Shown here piece after piece: positions 22,974 to 30,749 of a stretch of DNA of 39,252 nt (position 1 is its first letter; each line of letters starts with the position of its first letter). The notes below the pieces were generated by a model, which worked only from the letters and a program-made list of their open reading frames with translations, was not told the origin of the DNA and searched no databases. Where the stretch lies: assembly GCA_030604085.1 (NCBI GenBank), contig JAUVWP010000003.1, positions 1 through 39,252 of the forward strand. The letters are read 5' to 3'. This stretch comes from Methanosarcinales archaeon. Its GTDB lineage: Archaea > Halobacteriota > Methanosarcinia > Methanosarcinales > Methanogasteraceae. The position numbers and the translations under genes are program-made.

Positions 22974-24794
22974 TCACGCGTATCTTCTCCTGAATAGGTA
23001 TACAGCAGCAACTATGGTTAGCACCCAGTACCAACCCAGACCCGCCGTCTCCGCGGTCTCTTCGTCCACAGTCTCTCTTATTCCATCGGTTCCCTGTTCC
23101 ACAGTCCGGTTGCCCTGACCTGCGAAGAACCGCGCTGTTCTCGCAACCATCTTTGCATACCCGTAATCAACAATCCGGTCAGTATCGGATGCCGCGAGTA
23201 TTTCTGCGTGTTCATAAGCGCTCGTGGCAAGAATCGGCTCTGCCCCGCCCGTCCTCGCAGCGAGGATGGCCGACATCGCATCCCTCTCGCTCTTGTTCAC
23301 CTTCTCATCGATATCAGCGATGCCCATAAGTTCGATCGCGGTTCCCGAAAGCACCATCGCGTGCAGCGAATCGTAGATTGCGCCGGCATAGTATCCTGTA
23401 CGGAGTTCCCTTCTGGCGCGGGATAGGTCATCTGTCGCATCCATGATCCATGATCGGTCCCCTCCCGCCTCGCTGGTCAGCATCTCGGCATAAGCGAGTA
23501 TCGACGCGGATTGGCTGTAGTACCTGCCTGCACGATCCTTGAGCAGATCCTCCGGAATCTCCGCACCTCCGCCGACACATGAGAGCGTCGCCCACCACTT
23601 TGCTGACCGTGCCCGCTCCATCGCAAACGCAAGCAAGTAGATCGTATCGTCCGCGCTCTCTGCATGACTTGCCCATTCCAATCGCTCTTTCGCTATCGTA
23701 AGTCTCGATTCTGCCGCACCTATCCCCTCTAAAACCCCGTTTTCCAATCTCGCTTCCGAAACGGCAAGTTCGGCGTCTGCGATCTCGTCCTCGACGCAGA
23801 CTGTAAGATTAGAGAGATACTCGTCCTTGTCATCGGAGTCGAGATACAGAGAGTGCCACCCGATGCGCCGAATCTTGATCATCGTATTAAAACTCCTGCT
23901 CATGGACGCATAGTAGTTTCCTGAATCGTAATCGTTCTGTGCATCCTCAATCGCATGAATCTGGCTATCAAGCGCATCCTTAAGACGTGAATCCACTATT
24001 GCATCGGTCTCATTGTACTGCACTCTCGTCTCGTCCAGCAATGCAAGAGCAAGCGGCTGCATCGCATCTAAGTATCCTCTGGTTTGCACTTCACCAGTCA
24101 GTATTATCCGGGGAATCTCGTTACCAGTGTATGCGTAAACCGCGTCTCTTATGTCGTCGATTTCCCTGACCTCGACTCCTCGCGCCGCTCCGAGTTCGAT
24201 CACGTTTGTAGTGACCAGTTCATCGCTGATCGTGACAACGGGATCATCGTGTTCGATGACCTGCACGATTTCCGTGATATTTCCCTGTCCCGGCGGTATC
24301 AGGAATGTGTGCGCACCATGTCTTACGGATACGTTTAATTTTGCAGGTATTCCCCCGACCGCACCGATCGATCCGTCCGGATTGATCATGCCAGTCATAA
24401 CGACGCCGGAGTCAACAGTCCAGTTCTCAAGCGCTGCAACTGTAGCGACGGTCATTGCCGCGCCTGCTGAGGGTCCGCCGATCACTGGCGAGTCTGAGTG
24501 TATCACGTAAAAGAAGTCGTGGGCTTCGGGATCGGTGCCTGTGATGTCACATGCCACCATCGATGACAACCTGGCAGAGCCCTGCATATCGACCTGTGCG
24601 AACGGCTTGGTGTCGACGAAGACGTGTCCGGTGCCGTCTGTCACCCAGACCGTCAGATTCGTGAGCACGCCGATCTCTTCGCTTGCATATACTGCGGGAA
24701 GCAGGACCGACACCGGTGCAGCCGATGTGCATGGGGTGCAGGACAAGAGGATTGGAAGTATCAGAAGTATCAGGATCAGGCGCTTCTTTTCCAT
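22974..24794 (-). CDS. Secreted Lon-like S16 protease with C-terminal membrane anchor
   Basis: The 606-residue protein has a signal sequence (ILILLILPILLSCTPCTSA, ~7-25). The S16 proteolytic domain has catalytic Ser109 in IGGPSAGAAMTVATVAALEN and Lys152 in GIPAKLNVSVRHGA, with TGMINPDGSIGAVGGI between them as in Lon. There is no AAA+ ATPase. About 350 helical residues follow (tandem helices such as LDALDSQIHAIEDAQNDYD on the strand read, and EIPEDLLKDRAGRYYS). A final helix YWVLTIVAAVYLF ends in RRRYA. An ATP-independent extracellular protease is implied. A TATA-like TTGTTTTATG (24819-24828, minus) makes this the operon's first, nearly leaderless gene; ATG 24794 is preferred over TTG 24797. 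Confidence 0.82.
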   Translation of the reverse strand: MEKKRLILILLILPILLSCTPCTSAAPVSVLLPAVYASEEIGVLTNLTVWVTDGTGHVFVDTKPFAQVDMQGSARLSSMVACDITGTDPEAHDFFYVIHSDSPVIGGPSAGAAMTVATVAALENWTVDSGVVMTGMINPDGSIGAVGGIPAKLNVSVRHGAHTFLIPPGQGNITEIVQVIEHDDPVVTISDELVTTNVIELGAARGVEVREIDDIRDAVYAYTGNEIPRIILTGEVQTRGYLDAMQPLALALLDETRVQYNETDAIVDSRLKDALDSQIHAIEDAQNDYDSGNYYASMSRSFNTMIKIRRIGWHSLYLDSDDKDEYLSNLTVCVEDEIADAELAVSEARLENGVLEGIGAAESRLTIAKERLEWASHAESADDTIYLLAFAMERARSAKWWATLSCVGGGAEIPEDLLKDRAGRYYSQSASILAYAEMLTSEAGGDRSWIMDATDDLSRARRELRTGYYAGAIYDSLHAMVLSGTAIELMGIADIDEKVNKSERDAMSAILAARTGGAEPILATSAYEHAEILAASDTDRIVDYGYAKMVARTARFFAGQGNRTVEQGTDGIRETVDEETAETAGLGWYWVLTIVAAVYLFRRRYA

Positions 24795-24797
24795 CAA

Positions 24798-25175
24798 GTG
24801 TTGTTACTACTTATGTGCATAAAACAATATCCCGGGACTTTACTATACGGGCACGGCTTGTCCCGAACCTGCCTGAGCCAAACAGTGAATTTAACCGCAG
24901 AGATCGCTGAGGGGCGCGGAGCGGAAGAGCTCTGCGACCTCCGCGTGCTGCCAACAGCAAAGCTCCCACCTTCCGCGGTTATTTTTCTCGCCAGAAAGCA
25001 TGGAACCGCAATCGGTGACCCGAACACCCTGATAAGTTGGTAACCCATCCCCGAATCAGTCTTATTACTATGTCCGCCCTGATATTCGTGATGATTTACG
25101 CCCCCCTCCCGATTCTTATATGTGGTTTCATGTTACTATATGAAAGCATCAGACTGCAATACGGACGATCATCCC
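24798..25175. promoter_or_regulatory. Divergent promoter region, Lon-like operon / trpA
   Basis: About 380 bp without a gene. It contains the minus-strand TATA for the Lon-like operon (24819-24828), repeat copy B (24894-24981) and CTTATATG at 25115-25122 as the likely trpA TATA box. The last predicts a start near 25147 and a leader of about 30 nt. Confidence 0.5.
24894..24981 (+). repeat. Dispersed intergenic repeat, copy B
   Basis: Begins ACCGCAGAGATCGCTGAG, then GGCGCGGAG. The inverted CTCCGCG leads into TGCTGCC, and the element closes with TTCCGCGGTTA. TTTAACCGC and GCGGTTATTT at its ends form a terminal inverted repeat. Block order matches copy A at 17393. Confidence 0.5.
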
Positions 25176-25961
25176 ATGAACATCGAAGACAAATTCACTG
25201 AACTGAAAACCCGAAACGAGGGTGCACTCATCGCATACATCTGCGCGGGCGACCCGACACCAGACGACACGGTGGCGATCGTGCACGCACTGGTACGCGG
25301 CGGCGCGGACGTGATCGAACTGGGACTTCCGTTCTCAGACCCGATCGCTGACGGTCCGACGATTCAGGCATCGATCGAACGGGCGCTTGATGCTGGCATG
25401 AACCCGGACATATTCTTCGATCTTGCTCACTCGCTTGACGTTTCTGTTCCGCTTGTGGTGATGACCTACTACAACATCATATTCAAGCGCGGGCTCGAAC
25501 GATTCGTACGCGACTGTGTAAAGAGCGGGATCTCGGGTATCATCGTCCCTGATCTTCCGGTCGAGGAGTCAGACGGTCTCGCCACGCATTGCAGGACACA
25601 CGGGGTTGACCTTATCTTCCTGATCGCGCCGACCACGTACCCGGAACGGATGGGAAAAATCGCGGACAGGGGTTCAGGTTTCATCTATCTCGTTGCAAGA
25701 ATCGGCGTCACCGGTGCAAGGGATGACATTGCAGAATCGACACTCTCATTAATCGATCTCGTGCGCGGCACAACCCAGACAACGACGCCGCTTGCAGTCG
25801 GATTCGGTATATCGACGCCGGATCAGGCCTCCGCCATCATAAAAGCGGGCGCAGACGGCGTGATCGTCGGTTCTGCGTTCGTAAACATCATCGCAGACCG
25901 CGTGAACGTACCCGAACGCATCGAAGAACTTACACGGGAACTAAAATCCGCTGTGCTATGA
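25176..25961 (+). CDS. trpA: Tryptophan synthase alpha subunit
   Basis: The 261-residue TIM barrel cleaves indole-3-glycerol phosphate. The start MNIEDKFTELKTRNEGALIA and ICAGDPTPDDT match the family. The catalytic Glu and Asp lie in DVIELGLPFSDPIADGPTIQ (residues ~43-62). LVVMTYYNIIFKRGLERF, GIIVPDLPVEES, VARIGVTGA and VGFGISTPDQA (phosphate site) follow. The start at 25176 is preferred over the upstream in-frame ATGs because the promoter box at 25115 puts transcription start downstream of 25140. No other trp gene, including trpB, is in the window downstream of it. Confidence 0.95.
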   Translation: MNIEDKFTELKTRNEGALIAYICAGDPTPDDTVAIVHALVRGGADVIELGLPFSDPIADGPTIQASIERALDAGMNPDIFFDLAHSLDVSVPLVVMTYYNIIFKRGLERFVRDCVKSGISGIIVPDLPVEESDGLATHCRTHGVDLIFLIAPTTYPERMGKIADRGSGFIYLVARIGVTGARDDIAESTLSLIDLVRGTTQTTTPLAVGFGISTPDQASAIIKAGADGVIVGSAFVNIIADRVNVPERIEELTRELKSAVL

Positions 25962-25970
25962 TATGTGATA

Positions 25971-26324
25971 TCACGGCGCTGTCGGCGGATTTACCTCTTC
26001 ATCCGCATATCCAACCGTCTCAATCTCGATCTTGATGCCTTCCGAATCCACAGAGATTGGGGGATTTGGATTCATCACAGTTCCGCCGCCTTTTGAGACG
26101 AGTAACCCTTCGTGCACCAGCTGGTCGGCGGTCTGCATAATCTCTTTATCATCGACCTCCTCAAAGACGTTCTTGAACAGATCGATGATGTCAAGTATCT
26201 GGACGCCGCTTAATCCCCTGGGTTTCATATATTCGGCATACGCATCGTTGTCTGCAAGCACATTGACGACGAACATAACCCTGCGCCTGTTCTCAAAGAA
26301 GAGATCATCTTCACTTAGTCCCAT
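25971..26324 (-). CDS. Hypothetical 117-residue protein downstream of aIF2-beta
   Basis: The acidic, mostly helical protein starts MGLSEDDLFFENRRRVMFVV. LSGVQILDIIDLFKNVFEEV is followed by a winged-helix-like TADQLVHEGLLVSKGGG, and the tail is Pro-rich and disordered-looking. There is no signal peptide. It is 20 bp after aIF2-beta on the same strand, so it is probably the last gene of the L10e/aIF2-beta unit. No family is recognised. Confidence 0.65.
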   Translation of the reverse strand: MGLSEDDLFFENRRRVMFVVNVLADNDAYAEYMKPRGLSGVQILDIIDLFKNVFEEVDDKEIMQTADQLVHEGLLVSKGGGTVMNPNPPISVDSEGIKIEIETVGYADEEVNPPTAP

Positions 26325-26344
26325 AATTCCCCCATTTTCGATCG

Positions 26345-26965
26345 CTATGATTTCCGTTCGAGCAGTTCAGCGAATGCGAGTGTGCCGGAGATGCTCTTGA
26401 TTTTTATGTTTACGATCTCACCTTTGATCGTCTTCGGGACGTAGATGGTGTATTTGTCGATCTGTGTAAATCCGTCGCCTTTTCGACCGACTCCGGTGAT
26501 CTTGACATCATATTCCCCGCCTTCTTCTATCGGTTCCTTTGCCTGTACCGCACGAACCTTGCGTTTCCTGATCGGTCGATGCGCGCCACATGCATCGCAT
26601 TTCAACATCAGCACACGGTCGGTGCGCACCAGTATGGTGTCAGGACGTCCGCACTCAGAGCATATCACAAACTCATCGACATAAGCCTGGATCTGGGATT
26701 GGATGGTCTCGGTGGTGAACTTTCCCTGAAAGATCACACGAGTCCCGTCGAATTTGCCAGCAGTTCCAAGTTCTCTCAGGAGATACTTCAGCAGGTGGGT
26801 CGGGTCTCGATTGATGGTATCGGTGATCTTAAGAAAGTTTCTTAAAACGGTGGTTTTCCCTTCTATGATCACGTCTGCTTCCGGAACTGAGAAACGCACA
26901 TCAGTCGTCAGGTAATCCGGCATCTGTTCGAATGCCCGGTCCAGGTTTCCTGCATAATCGGTCAT
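26345..26965 (-). CDS. Translation initiation factor aIF2 subunit beta with TRAM domain
   Basis: The 206-residue protein carries the aIF2-beta core ([42 protein letters not shown], ~30-95). The zinc ribbon is [12 protein letters not shown]...LKCDACG (four Cys, ~108-130). A C-terminal TRAM domain starts at [20 protein letters not shown] (~151-200). The beta-TRAM fusion is known in several euryarchaeal lineages. aIF2 delivers initiator Met-tRNA to the ribosome. It overlaps the end of the L10e gene by four bases (ATGA). The stop is TAG, and only ten codons would follow on read-through. Confidence 0.95.
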   Translation of the reverse strand: MTDYAGNLDRAFEQMPDYLTTDVRFSVPEADVIIEGKTTVLRNFLKITDTINRDPTHLLKYLLRELGTAGKFDGTRVIFQGKFTTETIQSQIQAYVDEFVICSECGRPDTILVRTDRVLMLKCDACGAHRPIRKRKVRAVQAKEPIEEGGEYDVKITGVGRKGDGFTQIDKYTIYVPKTIKGEIVNIKIKSISGTLAFAELLERKS

Positions 26966-27477
26966 TGAACCAGTTCCTGCCCCTTATCGATCACGATACG
27001 GACCGGCGTTGGCAGTTTATACCCGGCACGCCTCATCGACTCCTTTGCGTGCTGGAACTGCTGTGGTCGCACCGATACCGTAAAGACGCGCTGCCCTGCA
27101 TGTACCCGTGCGGCAGTCCCGACCAGTTTCCCAAACGCATGTCGCATGCCGCTTGATACACGGTCAGCGCCTGCGCCAGTCGCCTGTTTGTTCTCCCGAA
27201 GCACCTGGTGCGGGTATACGCGCAGTTTCATGTGGAAATTCGCACGTCCGGCTTCCCTGAGCAGATACCTGTTTGCGGTGATCCGTGCAGCTTCAAGCGC
27301 GTTGTGCCTGACCTGACACTGTTCCTTTGCGATTAAAGATATGGAAACTGGAAACTCATCTGTGAGGTTTCCCATGTCAAAACTTACGATGTGGCTGCCG
27401 GGTACCCCGCCCATGTATTCACGGCGTGTGTACGGGCGCTTAAATTTGCGGTACATTTTCGCGGGTTTGGTTACCAT
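26962..27477 (-). CDS. rpl10e: Ribosomal protein L10e (uL16)
   Basis: The 171-residue large-subunit protein begins [20 protein letters not shown] and has [41 protein letters not shown] and [20 protein letters not shown], followed by [21 protein letters not shown], are the characteristic uL16 blocks around the tRNA-binding loop. Length is normal. It heads the L10e / aIF2-beta / 117-residue group, with an AT-rich stretch upstream (27480-27530) that could hold the promoter. Confidence 0.95.
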   Translation of the reverse strand: MVTKPAKMYRKFKRPYTRREYMGGVPGSHIVSFDMGNLTDEFPVSISLIAKEQCQVRHNALEAARITANRYLLREAGRANFHMKLRVYPHQVLRENKQATGAGADRVSSGMRHAFGKLVGTAARVHAGQRVFTVSVRPQQFQHAKESMRRAGYKLPTPVRIVIDKGQELVQ

Positions 27478-27595
27478 TTATATGCTCCTTTTTCTCTATA
27501 CATAACGGTTTTGTGGTTATAAATGTTGGGATTGCCGGAAGCATGATCGCTCTTTGAGTAAAACGCACAACCAACTCCCATCCACCATATCCACC

Positions 27596-28771
27596 CTATC
27601 TACCAATGATCAGTTTTGCAAGCGTCACAGGAGACCTGCGGGCGCACCACCTGTTAAAATCGGTATAAGTCATATCACCTCTCACGGTTCTCAGATACTC
27701 CATAAACAACCTTTTGTCCCGCCATAACGCCTTTAAAAACAGGTCCCGATGACCATAAGCAAAGTTTGCAAACTTCAGTGCGGATTTCAGATCATAATTA
27801 AACTCCTTTTCACACCTCATCACATATTCATGTAAAAATCTATCTGAGAAATCGCCGCTCTCGACAGCCCCTGCCGCAACGTCTGCTGCTATCTCGCCGC
27901 TCTTCATAGCATAATATATCCCCTCGCCAAGAAACGGATCGACAAAACCGGCAGCATCGCCTGTTAGCAGCACACGGTCGCCATGTATTCTCCGCGGGAA
28001 GCCGCCAGCAGGAATTCTATAGCTGTTTATTTGAGTTATCCTTCCTTCGATATCGATATTCTTCTGGACCGAGACGTCTCTGACAAATCTGCTGAACGAT
28101 CCCTTCAGGTTATGCGCTCGTGTGATAAGTTCGCCGATGCCTATCGAGATGTGATCCCTCTTCGGAAATACCCATCCGTAACCCCAGTCTCCGATAAAAT
28201 AAAATTCAATCAATCTATCATCGACACACTCCTCGACCACAGTCCCTCCGAGTTTTACCTCTGCTTCCAGACACATACCGATATCGTCACCCCAGCGCGT
28301 TCTTATGCCTGATCTTCTCGCTACCGTGCTGTTCACCCCGTCAGATCCGATAATCATCCTTGAACGGTACCGGTTTTCGGATGTCACCACCTCCACACAG
28401 TCTTTATTGAAAAGAACATCTTTTACAGCCTCTCCATCCTGAACCACCGCGCCTGCATCCTCTGCTTTGTTGATGAGCCAGTGATCAAGATTCTCCCGCC
28501 GAGTCATCACCGCGACCCGGTCATCAAGCATCCCTGCGAAGTTTCGGTAATCCGGGAGAAAGATGCGTGCACCGAATGCTTCGCGCTCGATCAGTTCCTT
28601 ATCGATCCCTCCGATGACATCCAGCGCTTTCTGAGAGACCGCACCGCCGCATATCTTGTTTCTCGGATATACTGCCTTCTCAAGCATCAGCACAGAAAGT
28701 CCACCTCTCGCAGCCCTCTCTGCGGCAATCGAGCCTGCAGGACCGCCGCCGACGATGATCACGTCGTACAT
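27596..28771 (-). CDS. Geranylgeranyl-reductase-family FAD enzyme
   Basis: The 391-residue flavoprotein starts MYDVIIVGGGPAGSIAAERA (Rossmann GxGxxG). It has PRNKICGGAVSQKALDVIGG, the second FAD motif VLLTGDAAGFVDPFLGEGIY (residues ~278-297), and WGYGWVFPKRDHISIGIG in the substrate domain. In archaea this family reduces geranylgeranyl chains of ether lipids or menaquinone, but many paralogs exist and the substrate here is not certain. The start at 28771 places the FAD motif at the N terminus and leaves one base after the upstream TGA. The terminal codon is TAG. Confidence 0.88.
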   Translation of the reverse strand: MYDVIIVGGGPAGSIAAERAARGGLSVLMLEKAVYPRNKICGGAVSQKALDVIGGIDKELIEREAFGARIFLPDYRNFAGMLDDRVAVMTRRENLDHWLINKAEDAGAVVQDGEAVKDVLFNKDCVEVVTSENRYRSRMIIGSDGVNSTVARRSGIRTRWGDDIGMCLEAEVKLGGTVVEECVDDRLIEFYFIGDWGYGWVFPKRDHISIGIGELITRAHNLKGSFSRFVRDVSVQKNIDIEGRITQINSYRIPAGGFPRRIHGDRVLLTGDAAGFVDPFLGEGIYYAMKSGEIAADVAAGAVESGDFSDRFLHEYVMRCEKEFNYDLKSALKFANFAYGHRDLFLKALWRDKRLFMEYLRTVRGDMTYTDFNRWCARRSPVTLAKLIIGR

Positions 28772-28772
28772 A

Positions 28773-29672
28773 TCATCCCGCCGCGGCAAGTTCCTCGAAG
28801 TATCTTCCGACCAGATCAGCGTCAGCAATTCGCTCCTGTGATGTTCCGGAACCAGCCGCCTCTACCGGAAACGTGGGGGACTCCGTAAACTCCTGAGCCG
28901 CTGTTTCCGATACTTCGCGGATCGAAAACTCGGATCCGATGCCGGTGTACATCGTGAGGTCAAGGTTCGTGCCCTCGATGGACGCAACCGAGGGCTCGCC
29001 ATAGATATCACCGCTGCCGCCCGTGCCTACTCCCTCGATCGTATCGCCACTGCCACCGATGCCGACATCGCCTTCACCCTCGCCAAACACAGGCAGTTTT
29101 ACACCATCGATAGACTCGACCACAGAGAAATTCGCAACCGCAAGCGATACGATGAAGAGCGCAAGCAGGATGATCAAGACAACTCTCGATGTGATCCGTT
29201 TCCGGTTCAAAAACGACGAATATGCGATCTCATCCATCTCCGCTGTGACCATCTCTGTCAGATCATCAACCACCACATTCTCAATCCCGCGGTTGTCATA
29301 CGCGGTTTTCAAGGGCTCATCCAGTCCGGGATATGCTGCACCTACGGATGCGCAGACGCCATCGCGCCTCCTGCGTGTAAACATTGCAAGCAGGATCGAG
29401 ATCGGCACCATAGCCGCAACGGCAAGCAGGATCGCACACACCGCAGGTGCCGCAATTTCCATGCCGATCTCCGAGAACGTGATGATATCGACACCTGCCA
29501 CCTCTGCGCAGATCTGGTGGATGCCGGTGAAGATGACAAGAGCGTACGAAGCCATAAAGACGAGAATCACGTCAAGCAGCGCATAATATCGCCCCAGTTT
29601 CCCAGAGAAACCGCCGAGTTCGGACAGCATCCCAGTGAATCGGTACATGCTGGATTCTCCCTCCACATCCAT
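28773..29672 (-). CDS. Hypothetical membrane protein, three helices
   Basis: The 299-residue protein has two hydrophobic hairpin helices (YYALLDVILVFMASYALVIF and APAVCAILLAVAAMVPISIL). A cytoplasmic loop with TRRRRDGVCASVGAAYPGLD and DDLTEMVTAEMDEIAYSSF comes next. A third helix (VVLIILLALFIVSLAVANF) leads to a Gly/Ser/Asp-rich outside tail with imperfect repeats (GGSGDTIEGVGTGGSGDIYG). The start is set at 29672, right after the upstream TAA and before MDVEGESSMYRF. It lies between an HTH gene and the GGR-family gene in one tight unit. No family is recognised. Confidence 0.7.
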   Translation of the reverse strand: MDVEGESSMYRFTGMLSELGGFSGKLGRYYALLDVILVFMASYALVIFTGIHQICAEVAGVDIITFSEIGMEIAAPAVCAILLAVAAMVPISILLAMFTRRRRDGVCASVGAAYPGLDEPLKTAYDNRGIENVVVDDLTEMVTAEMDEIAYSSFLNRKRITSRVVLIILLALFIVSLAVANFSVVESIDGVKLPVFGEGEGDVGIGGSGDTIEGVGTGGSGDIYGEPSVASIEGTNLDLTMYTGIGSEFSIREVSETAAQEFTESPTFPVEAAGSGTSQERIADADLVGRYFEELAAAG

Positions 29673-29673
29673 A

Positions 29674-30219
29674 TTAACTGCTTCGCTTGCGTGCGGCAAG
29701 TTCGATCGCCCGCACAATGCTGTTCGTCGGATTGATCGTTGCCACCGGGATGCTTAATATCTTCTCAACAGTCGGGCTTACGATCGGTGCGCATACGAGC
29801 GCTGATGCGCCGTCACGCTCGGCACGAACCGCTGCTATGATCGCATCCTCCATCGTGGCTGCTGCATACTCTCGCACGACCACGCTCTCGCCCTCGATCA
29901 AGAGTTGCCTCTCTGTGATGCGGTCGAGTACCGGGCGGGCTGCAATGACCGCGATAAAGTTCTTCTCGGTCCCTTCGAGTTTTCGTATCGTCTTTACGAT
30001 CTGCCGAAGCGTCTTCACATTCGGCTCGCGGCGCCCTTCGAGTATCTTGTACATCGTGCTGTGCGGAATCGAGGCGCATTCGCTGAACTCGAGGACGGTC
30101 ATGCCAAGTTCATCCTTTATCACTCTCGAAAGCACGCTCCGAAACCGCTCATCCGATTCGAATACGGAAAGGATCACCCCATCTGCTAACGCCTCTGGCG
30201 TCGACGCTTGCGTTATCAT
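29674..30219 (-). CDS. HTH regulator with C-terminal ligand-type domain
   Basis: The 181-residue protein has an N-terminal XRE-like helix-turn-helix (VLSRVIKDELGMTVLEFSEC, IPHSTMYKILEGRREPNVKT, residues ~28-75) and a C-terminal alpha/beta domain (NFIAVIAARPVLDRIT; EYAAATMEDAIIAAVRAERD; SALVCAPIVSPTVEKI). This architecture is a conserved archaeal regulator type with unknown targets. The start codon is only 4 bp from the palindromic ATTATATAAT box (30223-30232), so either the true start is internal or the box serves only pth2. Confidence 0.75.
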   Translation of the reverse strand: MITQASTPEALADGVILSVFESDERFRSVLSRVIKDELGMTVLEFSECASIPHSTMYKILEGRREPNVKTLRQIVKTIRKLEGTEKNFIAVIAARPVLDRITERQLLIEGESVVVREYAAATMEDAIIAAVRAERDGASALVCAPIVSPTVEKILSIPVATINPTNSIVRAIELAARKRSS

Positions 30220-30222
30220 GCA

Positions 30223-30232
30223 ATTATATAAT
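30223..30232. promoter_or_regulatory. Palindromic TATA box between the HTH gene and pth2
   Basis: ATTATATAAT is a perfect palindrome 27 bp before the pth2 ATG, giving a leaderless pth2 message. Confidence 0.5.
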
Positions 30233-30258
30233 GTTCATAGACGCTCATATACCTTCAC

Positions 30259-30606
30259 ATGACCGAGTACAAACAGTGCATCATCATCCGGGAGGATCTG
30301 AAACTCTCACGCGGGAAACTTGCGGTGCAGGTCGCACATGCTGCAGTATCTGCGGCAGAGCAAGCGGATTCGAGCACTCGCAGGGCATGGAAGGATGGCG
30401 GGCAGAAGAAGATCGTGCTGCAGGTGAAGGATATCTCAGAGATGTATGAACTGAAGATGGACGCGGAAGCAGCAGGGCTTCCGGCATCGCTGATCACGGA
30501 CGCGGGTCTAACCGAGATACCGCCTGGCACTGTCACAGCACTCGGCATAGGACCTGGCAAGTCTGATAAACTGGACGCGGTCACAGGAGAACTGCGGCTG
30601 GTGTAG
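30259..30606 (+). CDS. pth2: Peptidyl-tRNA hydrolase Pth2
   Basis: The 115-residue enzyme frees tRNA from dropped-off peptides. It starts MTEYKQCIIIREDLKLSRGK, then LAVQVAHAAVSAAEQA with the conserved K-x2-x2-Q-x2-H-A pattern, GGQKKIVLQVKDISEMYEL, and AGLPASLITDAGLTEIPPGT, then TALGIGPGKSDKLD. These are all Pth2 landmarks, at full length. A near-identical but frameshifted second copy is at 32770. The stop is TAG, followed by a CCCGATT / AATCGGG hairpin (30633-30648). Confidence 0.96.
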   Translation: MTEYKQCIIIREDLKLSRGKLAVQVAHAAVSAAEQADSSTRRAWKDGGQKKIVLQVKDISEMYELKMDAEAAGLPASLITDAGLTEIPPGTVTALGIGPGKSDKLDAVTGELRLV

Positions 30607-30632
30607 ATGCTCGAAGTCTCAGCCTCGTCACA

Positions 30633-30648
30633 CCCGATTAAAATCGGG
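30633..30648 (+). terminator. Hairpin after pth2
   Basis: Stem CCCGATT / AATCGGG with a two-base loop lies 26 bp after the pth2 stop. There is no immediate T-run, so this is a possible rather than certain terminator. It also marks the left edge of the accessory island. Confidence 0.4.
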
Positions 30649-30749
30649 CGTATCCGTGTTGTTTCATCCTCCCCTCATCAAAAGATGTGCCACAGCTAAT
30701 AATCCTGTGATCGTAAATAAAAATTCAAATCCACTCTATTTCATGCATG

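Noticed and set aside
17393-24981. CRISPR array from the CGCGGAG-type repeats
   Set aside because: Repeats are short, degenerate and not regularly spaced, and no cas gene is present.
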